Shown: in pieces, positions 59,790 through 64,000 of the stretch | Numbering within the stretch: the first letter of the stretch is position 1 | Layout of the letters: every line of letters starts with the position of its first letter | The notes under the pieces: generated by a model | What the model saw: the letters and a program-made list of their open reading frames with translations, nothing else | Databases searched by the model: none | What the model was told of the DNA's origin: nothing | NCBI GenBank assembly: GCA_949361645.1 | Contig: OX442435.1 | Span: 2,624,539 to 2,688,538 of the forward strand | Direction of reading: 5' to 3' | From: Spongilla lacustris | Taxonomy: Eukaryota > Porifera > Demospongiae > Spongillida > Spongillidae | DNA length: 64,000 nt | Translations under genes and position numbers: made by a program

Positions 59790-60375
59790 CTTCATTGCAT
59801 GGGAGAAGCAAGGGCATTATAAATATTGACGGCCTCGAGGAGGTATGGTGAATTGATATGGTCAGGGAAGGAGGCACCAATAGAGCTGATGTATGCAGCA
59901 GCGCAATGGAGGAAAACAGATCGAAAGCCCAAACCGCCATGGGATAAGCTCAACGTGCTTGCTTCCAGGCTGGGCAGTTAGGTGACAAGTCAATAGCAGT
60001 GCACTCCATGAAGCAATTGCAAGCTCTGACATTATCATCAAATGTAGCGAGAGCGGACTGAATCAAATTTGGAGGTGTGGTACGTGCAATGTGCGTGAAG
60101 GCAGCACACTGGCGAAGGAGAGTTAGGGCAATCTGGGGATCCTCTTCTAATATCTTGCAACTGCAGAAACTATAGTTTCTGCAGTTGCAAGATATTAGAA
60201 GCCCTGATGGCTGATGATACGAAGTCTTCACAAAAGCTTTTATCTCCAATTGCCATTTGTTGAAAAATAGGGACTCACAAGCATTCTCGATTCCAGTGAT
60301 GACAGGGTGAATAACGAGAGAAAATAGATGGGAGCCATCTGGATCACCTTGCTGCACACCTGAGGTATATAATTA
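59790..60375 (-). mobile_element. Non-LTR-like reverse-transcriptase relic (C-terminal part)
   Basis: The minus strand reads VQQGDPDGSHLFSLVIHPVI near 60357-60300 (the RT motif QQGDPLG..LFS). Further on it reads LLRQCAAFTHIARTTPP, SALATFDDNVRACN and WKQARLSLSHGGLGFRS, then HCAAAYISSIGAS and INSPYLLEAV (to about 59800). This order is common in animal non-LTR retrotransposon polyproteins. The catalytic YADD region is missing, a 58-bp palindrome interrupts it (60144-60201) and the frame shifts near 59950, so it is dead. Confidence 0.7.
60144..60201. repeat. Perfect 58-bp palindrome without spacer
   Basis: CTTCTAATATCTTGCAACTG and CAGAAACTA run straight into their exact reverse complement, with the centre at CTATAG. 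It lies within the reverse-transcriptase relic where about a hundred residues of family sequence appear to be missing. It may mark a deletion repaired by fold-back, or an assembly join. Confidence 0.85.
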
Positions 60376-60540
60376 TATACATGTATAATTATTATATAAT
60401 TATAGTATTATATTGCACGACTTAATTAACGCGCTCAGTGTGGCGCAAGCAGTTAAAACGTTCACAGGCTATAGTTTTTAACTCTCACAAAAAAATAAAC
60501 TGAACGGCACCACGGAACCGCCCCCTCTCCTCTCTCCAAT

Positions 60541-60989
60541 GGACCTTTTGCCTTCTGACGTCACAAATTAATTGGTTGACATAAGTTTTTATAGGAACTT
60601 CACGAAGAAACACAGCAAGTACTAAATCAATGTTAAATGAATGCTTGACTATGTTCCAAAATGAAGTACCTTCGCCAGTTACGGTGCAAATGTTGCAGCG
60701 CTCACAAGTTACGAGAAGTTGCCCTCCCCCCCCCCCCCCCCCCCCCCCCCAAAACAAAAATCGAAAAGCGCGACTTCGCGTGTCTCATTAGCAACTTCCG
60801 CAATGTTTCGCTGCATACAAATCCCTTACAGAGCTTCATCGTGAAATAAAACAAAAATGAATCGTGTGGTAATTTACTTCTCAATAAAAATTTAAAAAGA
60901 AAAGCATGTAGGAGTTATGATGGTGAAGTTATGCCATTTATAAAGTTGCCCCCCCAAAATTCATGCGTGACGTCAAAGGCAAAAGGTCC
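60541..60989. mobile_element. 449-bp MITE-like insertion proven by empty paralogous site
   Basis: The ends GGACCTTTTGCCTTCTGACG and CGTCAAAGGCAAAAGGTCC are inverted. AT precedes and follows it (60539-60540, 60990-60991). In the duplicated segment on the left (near 52510) the sequence reads straight across (complement CCAATTCTGCC) with a single AT. The interior has a run of about 26 C (60725-60750) and no protein motif. Confidence 0.8.
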
Positions 60990-61210
60990 ATTCTGCCAAT
61001 CGCAAGGGGGACACCCTAATAACACTTCTTACTTGCACTTCAGAAGAGCACAACCTTCTCATGCATTAACATCAAGGTGCTAAGGTTTGTATAATACCTT
61101 TAGAAGTCGTATATTGTGGAATGCAACGCCTACATGCAGTTGCATGTTTGCTACGTGAAAGATTCCGGAAATTGAAATTAATTATACACAATCCGTGTAT
61201 ATTTGAAAGC

Positions 61211-61219
61211 TATATAAAT
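61211..61219 (+). promoter_or_regulatory. TATA box of small secreted protein gene, copy 2
   Basis: TATATAAAT lies about 50-58 bp upstream of the ATG. It is shared with copy 1, and the flanking TTGCGCAACACTTCATATCT is also conserved. Confidence 0.65.
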
Positions 61220-61268
61220 TTAACTGCTTTGCGCAACACTTCATATCTTCACAGCGTTAAGAACTATC

Positions 61269-61877
61269 ATGAATCTGCAGTTGGCTTGTTTGCTAATTGT
61301 GGTTGCCCAGGGCTCTGCTACTCTTACAGATATCCAAAATAACTTCCAGGCCCTAAATGCTTTAAGCGGAGCAGTAAGTTTCTAAAATGAACCTATAACG
61401 TGTCCATGTACTATCAAAACTTATACAGTACACAGTGAATGATTCTAACGCCGTTAAGTTCCAAACATTTTGTGGTATTCTCCGACAAGTAAGGGGCGAT
61501 CAGTGCAACGATACCAAACGCTTAAATGATATTAGAAATATCACATGCTCCTATCTCTCAGACTTGATGGTAAGCAATCTAGACTCTAGTCGTACATGCA
61601 TGTAGTTGTTTCCCTATGGCATGTGTCCTTGGTCATGTTTTAACAGGGCATCAATACTAACTATACATGTGAGCAAGTAATTGATGTGATATGCGTCATA
61701 GAAGAAATAAGACTGCTGCAGATACCGATCAAGATATTTCAGATGTGGGCAATCACTTCAGATGAGCTTCCGAATTCGTTCAAGCAAAGCAGAACATGCA
61801 ACTGGATTAAAAACGTCTTCAAACTATCAGATGACAACACTCCCTTTATACTACTTCCACTTTCTCAATATTGTTAA
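61269..61877 (+). CDS. Small secreted cysteine-containing protein, copy 2 (three exons)
   Basis: The exons are 61269-61373, 61429-61569 and 61647-61877; introns of 55 and 77 bp have GT and AG borders, and the second exon begins after TTATACAG. The product is 158 residues: a signal peptide (1-18), then a mature chain with seven cysteines and sequons NDT, NIT and NYT. It pairs with copy 1 at 51623-52229 in opposite orientation about 9 kb away. All splice sites, cysteines and the stop are kept in both, and the few differences include several amino-acid changes. The role is unknown; a secreted effector, defence or cytokine-like helical protein is possible but only inferred. A possible poly(A) signal, ATTAAA, lies at 61991. 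Confidence 0.8.
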
Positions 61878-61990
61878 GATTCAAAACAGTCAGCATGCAT
61901 TGCGTATGCAGTTTTCATATTTTCGTATTTCAGTTACGATTATTCCCATACATGTATATACTTCGAAATATATTAAGCTGAGAAGTTTGC

Positions 61991-61996
61991 ATTAAA
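61991..61996 (+). promoter_or_regulatory. Possible poly(A) signal of copy 2
   Basis: ATTAAA lies about 115 bp after the stop codon. The matching place in copy 1 reads ATTGAA, so 3' processing may differ. No AATAAA was found nearer. Confidence 0.35.
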
Positions 61997-62908
61997 GGGA
62001 CCCTAGCTAGCTTATAGAATTGTAGGGATCCCATAAGCTAGGCATGACAATTATGGTAACAGCAGTGAGCAAATTAACTTCACTAATTCAAGTGATTAAA
62101 CACGTGTCGTGTTGAAGTGTGAAATTGACGAAGCTACGAAATACAATGTTGCGTATCCATTCCTATTTACCTGCATTAATTGTATCTGATCAAGCTAGGA
62201 AGGCCTGCATTAAATGTATCTGATCAAGCTAGGAAGGTTGTGAATGCAGCTGTTAATGATGGAGCTTATTATCCTCAGGTACATAAATGTGCTCTGTAAA
62301 TTCCACACATGCTCAATTAAATATTGTTCAGGCAGTAAGGAACATAAAAGATGCACAAGAAGTCAGAAGACTGAAGTACTATGCCACAAGTAAAATGATA
62401 TATGAATGTCATTTTATGTGTGTACACAATTGGATACATGCTTAATGGTACTGAAACATACCGGTAGCGATTATAATAATGTGTGGACAGTTGGGAAATC
62501 TTGTGGAGAAAAGGTACAATCTTGTACAATTAATAGGAGCACTGGAAAAGGTTTGTGCGAATTGAGGAACACAAAAAGGGAAGGCACTAATAATGTTAAA
62601 AGAATGAAGGTACTCAGTGTCTTGCATGACTGCTATATTGTTGGGATGGTTTTGAAAAGATTGCTGCTGAAATTTTAAGTGCAATGCAAGGGTGGGAGGA
62701 TCCATACAACAGATAAAGTTGCTTTTTGTGCTGAAATAATGAAGACTAAGGTGAGTACATATTGTGATATTCAAGTAAAACCACAAGGCTGATTGCTTTG
62801 TATGTATACATAGTATGTTGCTGCATGATACACATGTATATGAAGCAGGTTGCATTGTCCATTGCCGGCTGACAATTTGCTGGATTTCCTCTCCACACTC
62901 CAACAACA

Positions 62909-64000
62909 GCACACTGCTATTGCCACTGCCCCATGGAGCCATTTTTAATTAGATAGTCGATTAGGCTCGTTTATCGACGATTTAATGAGCTATGAATATT
63001 TGTCGATAAAATGACTCGACGGTGCATACTAATTGCGCCATTAATTCGTAATCGACGATGTAATTAGAATCGCGGCAACACTGACTGTAGATTTCGATAT
63101 AAGGCAGTATAACAGAATGACGCAGCTAAATTAGTCATCTCGTGCATCTGTTCGTATCAGTTTGAGTGTTCATCATCTCGCAACGGGTATTATTGACAAG
63201 TTGGCAGGTCTGTTCATAATTTGTTGTACAGCAAATTCCACAGGTCATCGGGTGTTTCAAGGGGACTAACGACGTTCATTTCAAACTTTCTGGGCATAGG
63301 GTAACACGATTTCAATGCGAACAAACAGCCGCATTGCTACGTACATTTGTGTGGTCGTTACTATTAGAGCGAGTGGCTGTGGCACTTTTTGCAGTGCTGT
63401 GCAATTATGTCAGTTTCTCCAGAAAAAACTACTCAATTTAAAAAAAGCAAATGGTTTTATCTCTACCTACGTGGCTTTTTAAAACCAGCATACAAGGCAT
63501 AATAGAAAAGAATATAATTATGTATATATTATACATGTACATATACATGTATGTTTCTGTTTGTGCCTTCCATTCCAACTTGACATGACTCGAAAATGCG
63601 TCATCCTTCATCTTCAGTTTAAAACACAAATCCTCACTGATCACTCCACTGTTTAACTTGCAGTTTTTGCATTTGTGCCTTAGAATAGCTATGTCTTAAT
63701 TAAAAAGGCTATTAGGATACTGATTGCTCATTATCCATGCGAGCTTCCTTTCTATTTTCAACATGTATACGTTACTAAGGTAATCATGTCCTTAGAGGAG
63801 TCATTTATGCCTCTGACATCAGCCTCAATCATAATTGATTAATTACTGTTCCAAAAATGAGTTTGATGCACACTTTCATATATAAAAATGATTACATGGA
63901 CGGTGTGGGAGTCTGATTAGAGGTGGCATACGGATTGAAAACTCTGACATCAAAGAATGTCCGCTCAAATTGACCACCCACAATTACCACCCCCTCCTCC
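62909..64000. other. Intergenic, no gene recognised
   Basis: The region 62945-63080 has recurring TCGATTA / TAATCGA words (TCGACGATTTAATGAG, TCGACGATGTAATTAGAATC) that look like a decayed repeat. No gene is seen up to the window end. Confidence 0.4.

Larger units (their letters stand above)
60408..62908 (+). repeat. Right member of inverted segmental duplication
   Basis: It is the reverse complement of 50452-52650, interrupted by the element at 60541-60989 and by a replaced stretch near 62160-62270. That stretch holds a tandem pair of about 37 bp (GTATCTGATCAAGCTAGGAA). It carries copy 2 of the small secreted protein gene. Confidence 0.85.

Overview
The window looks like nuclear DNA of an animal, probably an early-branching marine invertebrate; a sponge is my best guess, from AT-rich sequence full of ACATGT/GCATGC motifs, but this is not proven. 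Genes have spliceosomal introns with GT-AG borders, TATA boxes and secretory signal peptides. There is no operon structure, ribosomal RNA, recognisable tRNA or CRISPR array. Gene density is low: four credible protein-coding loci and one pseudogene. Most of the window is repeats, foldback elements and decayed transposons.

Region 1 (1-28 kb) holds an old tandem duplication of a two-gene block, all on the minus strand. One gene encodes a secreted protein built from EVYPRPTEK-type nonapeptide repeats ending in a single sushi/CCP domain: copy A at 4757-5515 is intact, and copy B at 16277-20339 is giant and interrupted by two 2-bp insertions. The other is an SLC19-family (reduced folate/thiamine carrier) transporter: complete in three exons at 24931-27744, and a 5'-truncated, mutated pseudogene at 10734-12608. 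Between them lie a 31-bp minisatellite, arrays of short GTCC/GGAC and CCTAGG dyads mixed with long G or C runs, a reverse-transcriptase relic and several small inverted-repeat elements.

Region 2 (29.7-43.5 kb) is one 13.8-kb inverted-repeat element. It has TA (or TATA) target duplication, 2.2-kb near-identical unique arms, two oppositely oriented arrays of a ~141-bp satellite of unequal length, and a 1.3-kb core. I see no transposase in it.

Region 3 (43.5-64 kb) holds two adjacent ~0.8-kb palindromic elements with E2F-like motifs near their centre (a third copy is at 22.6 kb), a hAT-like element with an 8-bp target duplication and a truncated relative, and minisatellites. It also has a pair of nearly identical three-exon genes in inverted duplication (51623-52229 minus, 61269-61877 plus) for a 158-residue secreted cysteine-containing protein I do not recognise. 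One of these duplicated blocks carries a 449-bp element that is absent from the other, giving an empty-site proof of insertion.

The main candidates for something undescribed are the 13.8-kb satellite-bearing foldback element, the mussel-adhesive-like repeat/sushi protein family, the small secreted protein pair and the dyad arrays. No pathway linking the genes can be read from the sequence.
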